DNA from: CAZPKH01 sp964407165
Lineage (GTDB): Bacteria > Bacteroidota > Bacteroidia > Bacteroidales > Muribaculaceae
Reading direction: 5' to 3'
Assembly (NCBI GenBank): GCA_964407165.1
Contig: CAYOUJ010000031.1
Location: 1 to 29,300, forward strand
DNA length: 29,300 nucleotides
The position numbers and the translations under genes are program-made. This document shows, piece by piece, positions 15,216 through 23,997 of this stretch. The notes under the pieces are model-generated. The model worked only from the letters and a program-made list of their open reading frames with translations. It was not told the origin of the DNA and ran no database searches. How positions within the stretch are numbered: position 1 is the first letter of the stretch; the number at the start of each line of letters is the position of its first letter.

Positions 15216-16196
15216 ATGAACAACAACTTCACCACCCCCCTGAGCGATAACACCCAAGTAGGCAACCTTAACAACGCTCCCGCTCCCGAGACCGTTGACA
15301 TCAACGCCAACGAGCCCGTGGCTGCAGAGGCTGCCGAGAATGAGAAGCGCAACGGCCTCAGCGGCGCAGCCGTGGCCGGCATAGCAGGCGCAGCAGTAGT
15401 AAGCGGCGTAGGCCTCGCTTACGCAGCAAACCAGGTGATCAATGGCGACGGCGAGACCGTGGCCGACGAGGCCTCCGACCTCTCCGACGCCGGCAGCGGC
15501 ATCTACGAGGGCGCTCCCGTGCCCCCCGACACCCCCAAGGCCCCCTCGACCCCCAAGGATCCTGAGGATGGCGCCATCGCCGAGGAAGACCTCACCGACT
15601 TCCAGCGCAGCACCGTCGACCACGCCGACAGCAACTTCGCCGACTGGAACGAAGACCCCGAGACCGGCACCCCCTCCAACCCCGGCGGCAACACCGACCT
15701 GGCCGAGCTTCCCGACGTTGACCCCGACCTCGCCACCGCCGATATGGCACAGGACGTCTACCTCATCGACGAGGTTGACGAGGGCGACCCCTCCTACTTC
15801 TTCAACCCCACCGACATGGCCGTTGCCAACATCGACGGCAGCATGGTGACCGCCGTAGAGGCTACCCTCCCCACCGGTGAGACCGTCTACCTGCTCGACA
15901 GCGACGGCGACGGCAACTTCGACGTGGTATACGACAGCGACGGCAACGCCATAGCCGACGGCTCCGACCTCACCGCCACCACCGTCGACGACGCAGCCTC
16001 CATCCTCATGGACAAGGGCGTGGACGTCCCCGGCGCAGACGGCAACGAGGTAGCCGAGATGGCCGATGTCAACGAGTTTGTCGACGACTCCAACGGCCAG
16101 ATGGCCTTCGAGCCCGACGGCCTGGAGGAGCCCGCCATCGAGGAGCCCGGCGTAGACGACCTCGCCTCCATCGACGACTTCGGCGCCGACATGTAA
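15216..16196 (+). CDS. Acidic membrane-anchored protein with calcium-loop-like repeats
   Basis: This is a 326-residue protein that I cannot place in a named family. It has a soluble N-terminal tail of about 47 residues ending in EKRN. A Gly/Ala-rich hydrophobic helix (about 48-72, GAAVAGIAGAAVVSGVGLAY) follows, with a spacing that suggests a glycine zipper. The rest is strongly acidic and Pro-rich, probably largely disordered. By the positive-inside rule the tail would be cytoplasmic and the acidic part outside. Residues 228-248 hold two Asp-rich loops (DSDGDGNFD, DSDGNAIAD) like calcium-binding dockerin or thrombospondin-3 repeats. It has its own strong promoter and lies between the caspase and FHA/PP2C genes. 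It could be an abundant structural or target protein of that system. Confidence 0.85.
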   Translation: MNNNFTTPLSDNTQVGNLNNAPAPETVDINANEPVAAEAAENEKRNGLSGAAVAGIAGAAVVSGVGLAYAANQVINGDGETVADEASDLSDAGSGIYEGAPVPPDTPKAPSTPKDPEDGAIAEEDLTDFQRSTVDHADSNFADWNEDPETGTPSNPGGNTDLAELPDVDPDLATADMAQDVYLIDEVDEGDPSYFFNPTDMAVANIDGSMVTAVEATLPTGETVYLLDSDGDGNFDVVYDSDGNAIADGSDLTATTVDDAASILMDKGVDVPGADGNEVAEMADVNEFVDDSNGQMAFEPDGLEEPAIEEPGVDDLASIDDFGADM

Positions 16197-16239
16197 TCAG
16201 ATACCGTTCACTCCCACACTCTTCACTAACCTGCTGTAG

Positions 16240-17274
16240 ATGAACGGAATGAAAGTAGCGCTTAAGTGCGAGAAGTGCGGCAGTCAAAAGACTGTCGTAC
16301 TTCCGTCTAAGCCGGGTGCTTACAAGACCCCTTGCGCCGACCCCGACTGCGGGGCGTTCATACGCTTCAACGTCGGCCAGGGCAAGGGCCCGGAGCAGCC
16401 GGGATCGCTTCCCCGCATCATCAAGTGCGAGGGCTGCGGCGCCGTGGTGGCCGTGCCCGAGGGATACTCAGCCCCGCAGTTCCGCTGCCCCAAGTGCCAA
16501 TATGTCAACCGTGTGGCTCCGCACCCGCAGATGCCCCGGGTGCACCCGGCGCCCCAGCCCCAAACCCCCAAGCCCATGTCAGCACCACAGTTCCCCCAGG
16601 GGATGCCCCCCATCCCCGGCGCCCCCAAGGCGGCGCCCATAGACCCTTCGGAGATCACCAACATCGACGAGGGGCTGCTCAACAAGCCCTCCGGCCAGCC
16701 CGTGATGGCAGAGGTGGTAGAGGCACAGGTGGCCTCCCCCAAACCCGCCGGCATATTCGTGGGCAAGAAGAGCATGACCCTGCAAGAGCTTGAGGCCCTG
16801 CAGGGCAAGCACCAGGCTCCCAAGCCCATCCCGGCTCCCGTGGCCGCGCCGCCCAAGCCCGCGCAGCAGCCCGCACAGCACTCGGCGTTTGCCCCCAACA
16901 AGACCGTCGTGGCCTCTCCCGGCGCTTTCGCAGCCCAGGCGCCACATGCCGCTGTATGCTCGCTCCGCCAGGGTTCCGGCCACTTCGCGCGCACGTTCAC
17001 TCTCCGTGTCGGCGCCAACATCATAGGCCGTGCCGACCGCGACCGTCCCTCCGACGTTTCGATCACCGGCGACGACAGCATCTCGCGCCAGAGCGTGCGC
17101 CTCGACGTGGTGCCCGCCGGCGGCACGTTCCTTTACAAGGTGACAGTGCTAAAGTCGCTCAACCCCGTGCTGCACAACTCCAAGCAGATACCCAACGGCG
17201 GCAGTGAATACCTCAACATCAACGACATACTCCAACTGGGCAATACCCGCCTGACACTCGTGTCAGGCAAATAG
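16240..17274 (+). CDS. Zinc-ribbon and FHA-domain protein
   Basis: This is a 344-residue cytoplasmic protein. Two zinc ribbons open it: Cys10, 13, 32, 37 and Cys63, 66, 83, 86. A long Pro/Ala/Gln-rich linker (about 93-235) includes a short ordered-looking part near GIFVGKKSMTLQELEAL. An FHA domain ends it (about 240-344), with IIGRADRDRPSDVSI (Gly263-Arg264) and DDSISRQSV, where Ser282-Arg283 is kept but the usual His has become Ser285. The late LNINDILQLGNTRLTLV strand pair is typical of FHA. Phosphopeptide binding is likely but may be altered by the His change. A second ATG at 16249 is also possible. The PP2C gene starts 12 nt after the stop, so the pair is tightly coupled. Confidence 0.88.
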   Translation: MNGMKVALKCEKCGSQKTVVLPSKPGAYKTPCADPDCGAFIRFNVGQGKGPEQPGSLPRIIKCEGCGAVVAVPEGYSAPQFRCPKCQYVNRVAPHPQMPRVHPAPQPQTPKPMSAPQFPQGMPPIPGAPKAAPIDPSEITNIDEGLLNKPSGQPVMAEVVEAQVASPKPAGIFVGKKSMTLQELEALQGKHQAPKPIPAPVAAPPKPAQQPAQHSAFAPNKTVVASPGAFAAQAPHAAVCSLRQGSGHFARTFTLRVGANIIGRADRDRPSDVSITGDDSISRQSVRLDVVPAGGTFLYKVTVLKSLNPVLHNSKQIPNGGSEYLNINDILQLGNTRLTLVSGK

Positions 17275-17286
17275 CCTCATTGCAAC

Positions 17287-18300
17287 GTGGACAAATACCT
17301 CAAAATAACACTTGAACAGCCCCTGTCGTTCCACCAGCGCGGGCAGCGCCCCAACCAGGAGGACGCCCGCTTCCCCGACACGGACTATCCCGACCCGGCT
17401 TCACGCGTCTTCGTCGTCTGCGACGGCGTGGGTGGCCGCGAAAAGGGGGAGGTGGCCTCGCAGACCGTAGCCCGTGCCATCGGCGACTGGACCTCCGGCA
17501 TGAGCATCAACCACTCGTTCGGCGAGCAGACGTTCAAGGAGATGATGGTGTATGTCTACAAGCGCCTGGGCCTGGTGGCCAACTCCGAAAATGCCTCGAT
17601 GGCCACCACCCTCACCTTCGCTTGCTTCAACACCTCCGGCGTGTTTCTTGCCTACATCGGCGACAGTGTCATCTGCCAGGCCCGCCCCGGCGCCGGCATA
17701 ATCTTCCATACCGTCGGCCACTCGCTGGTCAACGACATGGTGCGCCAGGGCATCATCACCCCCGACAGCGCCGCCACCCACCCCCGCCGCAACGTCATCA
17801 CCCGCTGCATCCGGCCCCTCTCTGACGGCGCCGGCGCGCAGCCCATAAGCACCATCACGCTCACCGACGTAAAGCCCGGCGACGTGTTCATGCTCTGTTC
17901 CGACGGCGTGGGCGAGTGCTTCACCCATGAGATGCTCGCCGAGATGCTCTCCGACCCCAACGCCTCGCTGATGATCAAGGCTCGCAACATAGCCTCGGAG
18001 TGCGCCATGCGCTGCCGCGACAACAATACGGGCATACTCATCGGCATCAAGGCCGTGGAGGAGACCAACCCCCTGGAGCAGGTCGAGCAGGGCGCTCCCG
18101 AGAAGGGCCGCACCATGGCCATCCCGCCCGAATACCAGTCGAAGCTGCGCGACGTGAGCATAGACGTGCCGTCGCGCCACGCCTCCACTCGCGGCGGCGT
18201 CCCTGCGACGTCGCCCACGCTTAAGGCCGGCGTCCCCACCTCGCCGGCGTCATGGTGGAAGCGCGCCGTTGCCAGGATAAGAACGAAACTCAAACTTTAA
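17287..18300 (+). CDS. PP2C-family serine/threonine phosphatase
   Basis: This is a 337-residue protein phosphatase with a GTG start, 12 nt after the FHA gene. The PPM/PP2C motifs are all present: RPNQEDA (residues 21-27), the metal-binding DGVGG (46-50), YIGDS (123-127), CSDGVGE (204-210) and RDNNTG (244-249). The catalytic domain ends near residue 255. A tail of about 80 residues is rich in Pro, Ser and Thr and ends in a basic aromatic segment (WWKRAVARIRTKLKL) that could touch the membrane or a partner. It should remove phosphate from Ser/Thr residues in substrates read by the two FHA proteins. No Ser/Thr kinase is encoded in this window, so the writer must be elsewhere or of another type. 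Confidence 0.93.
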   Translation: MDKYLKITLEQPLSFHQRGQRPNQEDARFPDTDYPDPASRVFVVCDGVGGREKGEVASQTVARAIGDWTSGMSINHSFGEQTFKEMMVYVYKRLGLVANSENASMATTLTFACFNTSGVFLAYIGDSVICQARPGAGIIFHTVGHSLVNDMVRQGIITPDSAATHPRRNVITRCIRPLSDGAGAQPISTITLTDVKPGDVFMLCSDGVGECFTHEMLAEMLSDPNASLMIKARNIASECAMRCRDNNTGILIGIKAVEETNPLEQVEQGAPEKGRTMAIPPEYQSKLRDVSIDVPSRHASTRGGVPATSPTLKAGVPTSPASWWKRAVARIRTKLKL

Positions 18301-18375
18301 CCCACCCCGCAACGTAGGCCTCATGGCCTATAAGCCATATAAGTGCTATAATAATCAGATAACTATAACTTACCC

Positions 18376-19881
18376 ATGAAAAAGTGCATCCTCGCCCTTC
18401 TGGCCATCTTCGCCTGCTCTGTAGCAGTGTGCGCCCAGTCAGGGCAGCTTACCAAAGCCGAATATCAGGAGCTCCGCGTACGTGCCGAAAAGGAGAACGA
18501 AGCAGAGGCCCAGTACACCCTTGGCAACCACTTCTACCAGGGCAACGTCCCCGGCTTCAACTCTGAAGACTCCCGCAAGGGCGCTGCCCGCTACTGGGCA
18601 ATGGCCTACAAGAACAATCATCCGGAGGCCACCGGCAACCTCGGATATGCCTACCGCTTCGGCGTCGGCGTGGACGTCGACACCGTGCGCGCCCAGAATC
18701 TCTATATCCGCTCTATCGAGCTTGGCAACAGCGAGCTGGTAGAACTGCTCGACCGCGCCGCCCAGAACGGCTCTGCCTTCGACGCCATAGTGCTCTACAA
18801 CTGCTATGCCGAGGGCAAAGGCGTGGTCAAGAACGAGGCAAAGGCTGTAGAATACCTCAAGATAGCCGCCAACGCCGGTGACACCCAGGCCAACCGCCGT
18901 CTCGCACAGATGCTTTACAAGAGCAATGACTACGACGGCGCCCGCGAGGCCCTCGCCAAGATTACCGACCGCAACCAGGAGGAGCGCTACCGCCTGGCCA
19001 TGCTCAACATCGACAAGGACAACAATGCCCTCGACTCGCTCGAGACACTGGCTTGCGAGGCCTACATACCCGCCATGGAATCGCTCGCCGACCTGTACTA
19101 TAGCGGCAGCGACAGGGTTAGCCCCAACCATGAGACTGCAGCCATCTGGTACCGCCGCGCCGCCGGCATGGGCTCGCACAAGGCTGCCTGGACTCTCGTC
19201 GACCTGCTCGTCAAGGGCGACGGCGTCCCCGCCGACTATGACCAGGCTATCTACTTCATCGACTTCGCAGTGCCTTTCGGTTACATCGGCTCGCTGCGCG
19301 AGAAGGTTAACGGCGAGTGGCGTGAACTCCCCTTCTTCGACTATTTCGTGGGCGTTTGCTATGCCAAAACCGGCAACTATGACAAGGCCGCCGAATACCT
19401 CAAGAAGGCCAAGAAGGCCAAGGTGCCCGGCGCCGAGACCCAGATAGCACTCCTCGACCTCTACCGCGGCGACGCCACCAAGGCTTACAAGAGCCTCGCC
19501 AAGCTCGCAAAGAAGCAGGACGGCACCGCTTTCTATCCCGTTTGCCGCATGCTCCTCGACGGCCAGGGCGTCCAAAAAGACACCGACCAGGCCCTGCAGT
19601 ATGCCCTCTCGAGCGTGGGTGAGGGCAACCCCTTTGCCATGTGCATCGCCGGTGACATCTACATGTCCAAGGTCCAGCAGGGCGACGCCGTGGAGATGTA
19701 CACTGCCGCCGAGAACCTCGGCATCCTCACCGACTCCGCCCGCGCCAACTACTCCAAGTGCCTGCGCCGCGGCCTCGGCTGCACTGCCGACGAGGTCCAT
19801 GCCAACAAACTCGACAAGTTCCGCAGCCCCGACCGCCTTGTCGACCCCTACAAGGTGACCATCCAGGAGGTCGAGAAATAA
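18376..19881 (+). CDS. Exported SEL1-repeat protein
   Basis: This is a 501-residue protein with a signal peptide (MKKCILALLAIFACSVAVCAQ) followed by a solenoid of SEL1-like repeats, a TPR relative used for protein-protein contacts. Clear units are AEAQYTLGNHFYQGN, PEATGNLGYAYRFGVGV, SAFDAIVLYNCYAEGKGV, KAAWTLVDLLVKGDGVPAD and PVCRMLLDGQGVQKD, each with the A..LG..Y..G.GV pattern. It lacks a lipobox, so it is probably periplasmic or secreted. It follows the PP2C gene by 75 nt and ends with a long hairpin. It may scaffold the exported parts (caspase, acidic protein) of the same cluster; this is inferred from position only. Confidence 0.9.
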   Translation: MKKCILALLAIFACSVAVCAQSGQLTKAEYQELRVRAEKENEAEAQYTLGNHFYQGNVPGFNSEDSRKGAARYWAMAYKNNHPEATGNLGYAYRFGVGVDVDTVRAQNLYIRSIELGNSELVELLDRAAQNGSAFDAIVLYNCYAEGKGVVKNEAKAVEYLKIAANAGDTQANRRLAQMLYKSNDYDGAREALAKITDRNQEERYRLAMLNIDKDNNALDSLETLACEAYIPAMESLADLYYSGSDRVSPNHETAAIWYRRAAGMGSHKAAWTLVDLLVKGDGVPADYDQAIYFIDFAVPFGYIGSLREKVNGEWRELPFFDYFVGVCYAKTGNYDKAAEYLKKAKKAKVPGAETQIALLDLYRGDATKAYKSLAKLAKKQDGTAFYPVCRMLLDGQGVQKDTDQALQYALSSVGEGNPFAMCIAGDIYMSKVQQGDAVEMYTAAENLGILTDSARANYSKCLRRGLGCTADEVHANKLDKFRSPDRLVDPYKVTIQEVEK

Positions 19882-19899
19882 CCCTCAATATGACAGATA

Positions 19900-19941
19900 A
19901 CGTATGCCCCACAGGCCGTCTGCGGCCTGTGGGGCATACGT
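19900..19941. terminator. Perfect 19-bp hairpin between convergent genes
   Basis: Bases 19900-19918 pair without a mismatch with 19923-19941 around a TCTG loop (core ATGCCCCACAGGCC). No T tract follows on either strand. It may end both convergent transcripts or be a repetitive palindrome. Confidence 0.6.
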
Positions 19942-19990
19942 CGCTAATGCTTTATCCGATTATCCGGTTACCCGATTGTCGGCCTCTCTG

Positions 19991-21178
19991 CTATTTGATG
20001 ATCTCGTATTTGCGGAACACCTTCTGTATCTTCTCAAGAGCCGTGGCCACCTGCTCGCGGGTGTGGGTAGCCATCAGGCTGAAGCGTATCAGCGTGTCCT
20101 GTGGGGCTACTGCCGGCGAGACGACGGGGTTGACAAAGACGCCCTCGTCGAGCAGGTCGCGGGTGACGCGGAATGTCTTCCAGTCGTCGCGGATAAACAG
20201 CGGGATGATCGGGGTGGAGGTGTTGCCGATCTCGGCACCCATGTTGCGGAACCCCTCGAGGGCAAACTCGGTGAGCTTCCACAGGTTCTCCTGGCGCTCA
20301 GGCTCCTGCTCCATGATGTCGATGGCGGCCAGGGCTGCTGCAGTGCTCGCCGGGGTGATGGAGGCGGTGAAGATGTATGAGCGCGAGTGGTGGCGCAGGT
20401 AGTTGGTGATGCTCTTGTCGGTGGCGATGAAGCCGCCGAGCGATGCAAACGACTTGCTGAACGTGCCCATGACGATATCGATGTCGTCCGTCACGCCGAA
20501 GTGGGCGCACACGCCGCGGCCTCCCTTGCCGAAGACGCCGATGCCATGGGCCTCGTCGATCATCACGGCTGCGCCGTACTGCTTGGCCAGGCGCACTATC
20601 TCGGGTATGTTGGCCACGTCGCCCTCCATCGAGAAGACGCTGTCGGTGACTATGAGCTTGACCTTGTCCTCTTCGCAGCGCTGCAGCTGCTTCTCAAGCG
20701 AGGCCATGTCGTTGTGCTTGTATTTGAGCTGCTGGCTGAACGAGAGGCGCCGACCCTCGATGATGGAGGCGTGGTCTTGCTCGTCCCAGAGTATGTAGTC
20801 CTCGCGGCCGGTGAGCGTGCTCACCACGCCCAGGTTGACGCCGAAGCCGGTGGAGTAGATCATGACGTCCTCCTTGCCGATGTACTCGGCCAGGCGTGCC
20901 TCAAGCTTCTTGTGCAGGTCGAGGGTGCCGTTGAGGAAGGGGCTGCCGGCGCATCCGGTGCCGTATTTGCGGGTTGCCTCGATGGCCGCCTCCTTGATGC
21001 GCGGGTCGTTGACCAGGCCGCTGTAGCAGTTGGAGCCGAACATGAGCACCTTCTTGCCGTCCATGATCACTTCCGGGTCTTGCTCCGAGGAGATGGCGCG
21101 GAAATAGGGGTAGATACCGGCTGCCTTGGCCTCCTGGGGGGCGGTGTAGCGTGACAGTTTCTGTTGTAATAGCTTCAT
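19991..21178 (-). CDS. spt: Serine palmitoyltransferase
   Basis: This is a PLP enzyme of the alpha-oxoamine synthase family that joins serine and a fatty acyl-CoA (or acyl-ACP) to make 3-ketosphinganine, the first step in sphingolipid synthesis. I chose the ATG at 21178 (MKLLQQKLSRY), giving 395 residues, the family length. The PLP lysine is Lys242 in GTFSKSFASLGG; His136, Asp208 and His211 (DEAHG) complete the cofactor site. The segments MFGSNCYSGL, GCAGSPFLNGTLDLH and GRRLSFSQQLKYKHNDM closely resemble the Bacteroides enzyme as I remember it, more than glycine C-acetyltransferase or BioF. Those enzymes remain the alternatives. The gene is monocistronic between two hairpin or repeat regions. 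Confidence 0.85.
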   Translation of the reverse strand: MKLLQQKLSRYTAPQEAKAAGIYPYFRAISSEQDPEVIMDGKKVLMFGSNCYSGLVNDPRIKEAAIEATRKYGTGCAGSPFLNGTLDLHKKLEARLAEYIGKEDVMIYSTGFGVNLGVVSTLTGREDYILWDEQDHASIIEGRRLSFSQQLKYKHNDMASLEKQLQRCEEDKVKLIVTDSVFSMEGDVANIPEIVRLAKQYGAAVMIDEAHGIGVFGKGGRGVCAHFGVTDDIDIVMGTFSKSFASLGGFIATDKSITNYLRHHSRSYIFTASITPASTAAALAAIDIMEQEPERQENLWKLTEFALEGFRNMGAEIGNTSTPIIPLFIRDDWKTFRVTRDLLDEGVFVNPVVSPAVAPQDTLIRFSLMATHTREQVATALEKIQKVFRKYEIIK

Positions 21179-21220
21179 AATTGTAGATGGGTCGGGCCGC
21201 ACTTGGCCTTATTCAGGCGG

Positions 21221-21228
21221 CAAAGTTA
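21221..21228 (-). promoter_or_regulatory. Probable -7 box of the serine palmitoyltransferase gene
   Basis: TAACTTTG on the minus strand is a perfect -7 box. The nearest TTTG (21255-21252) is 23 nt away, slightly more than usual. The predicted start is near 21214, giving a leader of about 36 nt. Confidence 0.5.
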
Positions 21229-21304
21229 CAAAAAAAATTTGGCACAGTGCCCAAAAAACCAAAAAAACTGCACAAACGCCCCCCAAAGGTGCATATTTAT
21301 AACC

Positions 21305-22072
21305 CTATAGTTTCATGCCGATGCCGAAGAGGGCGTAGTCGTAGAGGCACGGGTCTTCGGGACGGAGGGTGCGCAGGGTCTCGGTAAGCTCGATGACGGC
21401 ACGGCGGTCGTTGCTGCGACGCCCGAGCAGGCCAAGCTCGCGGGAGGTGTCGGCAACGTGCACGTCCAGCGGCAAGAACAATTGTGAGGGACTGACGATG
21501 TCGCGCCAGACGCCCAGATCCACGATGCCGTCGTCGCGTACCATCCACCGCATCCACATGTTCAGGCGCTTGAGAGCTGTGTCCTTCAGATTTTGAGGCA
21601 GACAGCGGCTGTCGGTCGCGCCCCCGTTGGCCGCTGCAAAGCGGCTGTTCATGGCCTCGGCGAGGGTCCACGCAGGGGCCTCGGAGGCATTGATTTGCAG
21701 GTGCTTGGCGAAGCCGTGAAGCGACCCGTATTCAGTGTATATGGCGCGAAGCCCCCGCAGGTAGTGCTTGAGGTTGCGGGCAAAGAAGGTGCGGTGGATG
21801 TTGAGCCGGTCGGGAAGCTCCTCATACCCCTCGTCCATCATGTAGCGGTAGGGGAGATGGTCCATCAACTCCAACATTTTGTTGCAGTTGCGGCAGATCA
21901 TCTTGCGGTTGCCCCAGGCGATGGTGGCGCTGAGCAGGCCGGCGATCTCGATGTCGCGCAGGTCGTCGAAGCGGCGGGGAAACTGCACAGGGTCGTCGTC
22001 GATGAACGCCGGTGTGTTGATGCGCCGCGCCTCGCTCTCCAGTAGCTCCGCAATCTCTTGTGATACAGACAT
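21305..22072 (-). CDS. TIGR02757 family (DUF2400) protein
   Basis: This is a 255-residue cytoplasmic protein that fits the TIGR02757/DUF2400 family, common in Bacteroidetes and of unknown function. Supporting segments are DDPVQFPRRFDDLRDIEIAGLL, ATIAWGNRKMICRNCNKML, KRLNMWMRWMVRDDGIVDLGVW, LFLPLDVHVADTSRELGLL and the C-terminal DPCLYDYALFGIGM. The conserved Trp, Asp and Arg residues look enzyme-like, but no reaction is known. The gene lies downstream of the terminator of the DUF308 gene and so should have its own promoter, although none is obvious in the short gap. Confidence 0.88.
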   Translation of the reverse strand: MSVSQEIAELLESEARRINTPAFIDDDPVQFPRRFDDLRDIEIAGLLSATIAWGNRKMICRNCNKMLELMDHLPYRYMMDEGYEELPDRLNIHRTFFARNLKHYLRGLRAIYTEYGSLHGFAKHLQINASEAPAWTLAEAMNSRFAAANGGATDSRCLPQNLKDTALKRLNMWMRWMVRDDGIVDLGVWRDIVSPSQLFLPLDVHVADTSRELGLLGRRSNDRRAVIELTETLRTLRPEDPCLYDYALFGIGMKL

Positions 22073-22091
22073 ATAGTGATGTAGATGAGAT

Positions 22092-22136
22092 TAAAAAAAC
22101 GGATTTCACGGATTAAATTTAATCTGTGAAATCCGT
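22092..22136 (-). terminator. Rho-independent terminator of the DUF308 gene
   Basis: Bases 22099-22136 are a 38-nt palindrome with one G-T pair. On the minus strand it is followed by TTTTTTTAA (22098 downwards), a classical terminator 20 nt after the stop of the gene at 22156. Confidence 0.88.
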
Positions 22137-22155
22137 GAACTCCGTTGTTTCTCGT

Positions 22156-22773
22156 TTATTCGGTTTTTTCGGGGTCGTCGGTGTCAACTGCTTCTGCCTC
22201 AATCACTTTCTCGGAGTGGCGCGAGGGGTGCGTGCCGATATATTCGAGGAGCGAGTTGACGGCGGAGCATACCATGCCGATGCCGGTGATGAGCACCACC
22301 ACAGCCTTCGCCTCCTGCACGGTCGGGGCGAAGATGATGACGCAGCCGGCGGCAATCATCAATATCGGGATGATGTAGAAGTAGGCGGGGAGCACGAACG
22401 GACGCGCCAAGTAGCTGACAGCCAATACATGATACACGCCTGCCACTATCAACAGTATGCCGAAGAAGTAGGCCATCACGGCGGCAAACACGTCGGTGGC
22501 CACAAGCATGGCAATCCCCAAGAGCACGCCGAAGATGCTGACTACCAGGCCCCAGACGTAGGCGTGGCGACGGGCTCGCTCGTAGGTGGCAGGCGGGTTG
22601 GAGCGGTGGCTGAACGCGCCGACTATGATGTTGAACGCCGCAGGGATGATGAACGTCCACCCCAGCAGGCGCACCACGGTGGCGATGATGGCCTTGTCCT
22701 GGTGCAGGACTATCAGCGCTATGCCGGCTGCGAAAAACAGCAGCGATGTGAAGAAGTTTATTTTCCCTTTCAT
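22156..22773 (-). CDS. DUF308/HdeD-like membrane protein
   Basis: This is a 205-residue inner-membrane protein with about six hydrophobic helices in pairs, which is the pattern of the DUF308 (HdeD-related) family. The repeats show as LFFAAGIALIVL, LLGWTFIIPAAFNIIVGAF, VVSIFGVLLGIAMLVA, YFFGILLIVAGVYHVL, ILMIAAGCVIIFAP and LITGIGMVCSAVNSLLEYIG. The C terminus is a charged cytoplasmic tail rich in Glu and Asp. I used the ATG at 22773 (MKGKINFF) instead of a TTG 9 nt upstream. HdeD in E. coli is linked with acid stress, but no role can be given here. Confidence 0.85.
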   Translation of the reverse strand: MKGKINFFTSLLFFAAGIALIVLHQDKAIIATVVRLLGWTFIIPAAFNIIVGAFSHRSNPPATYERARRHAYVWGLVVSIFGVLLGIAMLVATDVFAAVMAYFFGILLIVAGVYHVLAVSYLARPFVLPAYFYIIPILMIAAGCVIIFAPTVQEAKAVVVLITGIGMVCSAVNSLLEYIGTHPSRHSEKVIEAEAVDTDDPEKTE

Positions 22774-22797
22774 AACTTGCAATATTGCATGGCCTTT

Positions 22798-22886
22798 AGC
22801 CGATTATCCGATTGTCCGTTTAAGGTATAACACCCGATTTGCTCAGTAAGTTTTAAACTCCAAAACTCCAAAACTTCTAAACTCGT
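22798..22886. repeat. CCGATTATCCGATTGTCC and AACTCCAAA short tandem repeats
   Basis: A CCGATTATCCGATTGTCCG block at 22800-22820 resembles 19954-19980. It is followed by AACTCCAAAACTCCAAAACTTC units at 22855-22885. A TTAACCGG array lies in the neighbouring gap at 23957-23983. No gene is present in these gaps. Confidence 0.6.
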
Positions 22887-22893
22887 AAACCGC

Positions 22894-23943
<1,050 letters not shown>

Positions 23944-23997
23944 AGTTTATGGTAAAAGGGCCTTTAACCGGTTAACCGGTTAAAGACTGATTTAAAG

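Noticed and set aside
18439..19800. Long minus-strand ORF opposite the SEL1 protein
   Set aside because: It is an antisense shadow with Val/Gly-rich composition. The SEL1 repeats and signal peptide support the plus strand.
13005..19881. Interpretation as a type VI secretion accessory module (kinase/PP2C/FHA)
   Set aside because: No kinase and no secretion structural genes are present, and the caspase, LytTR and SEL1 genes do not belong to that set.
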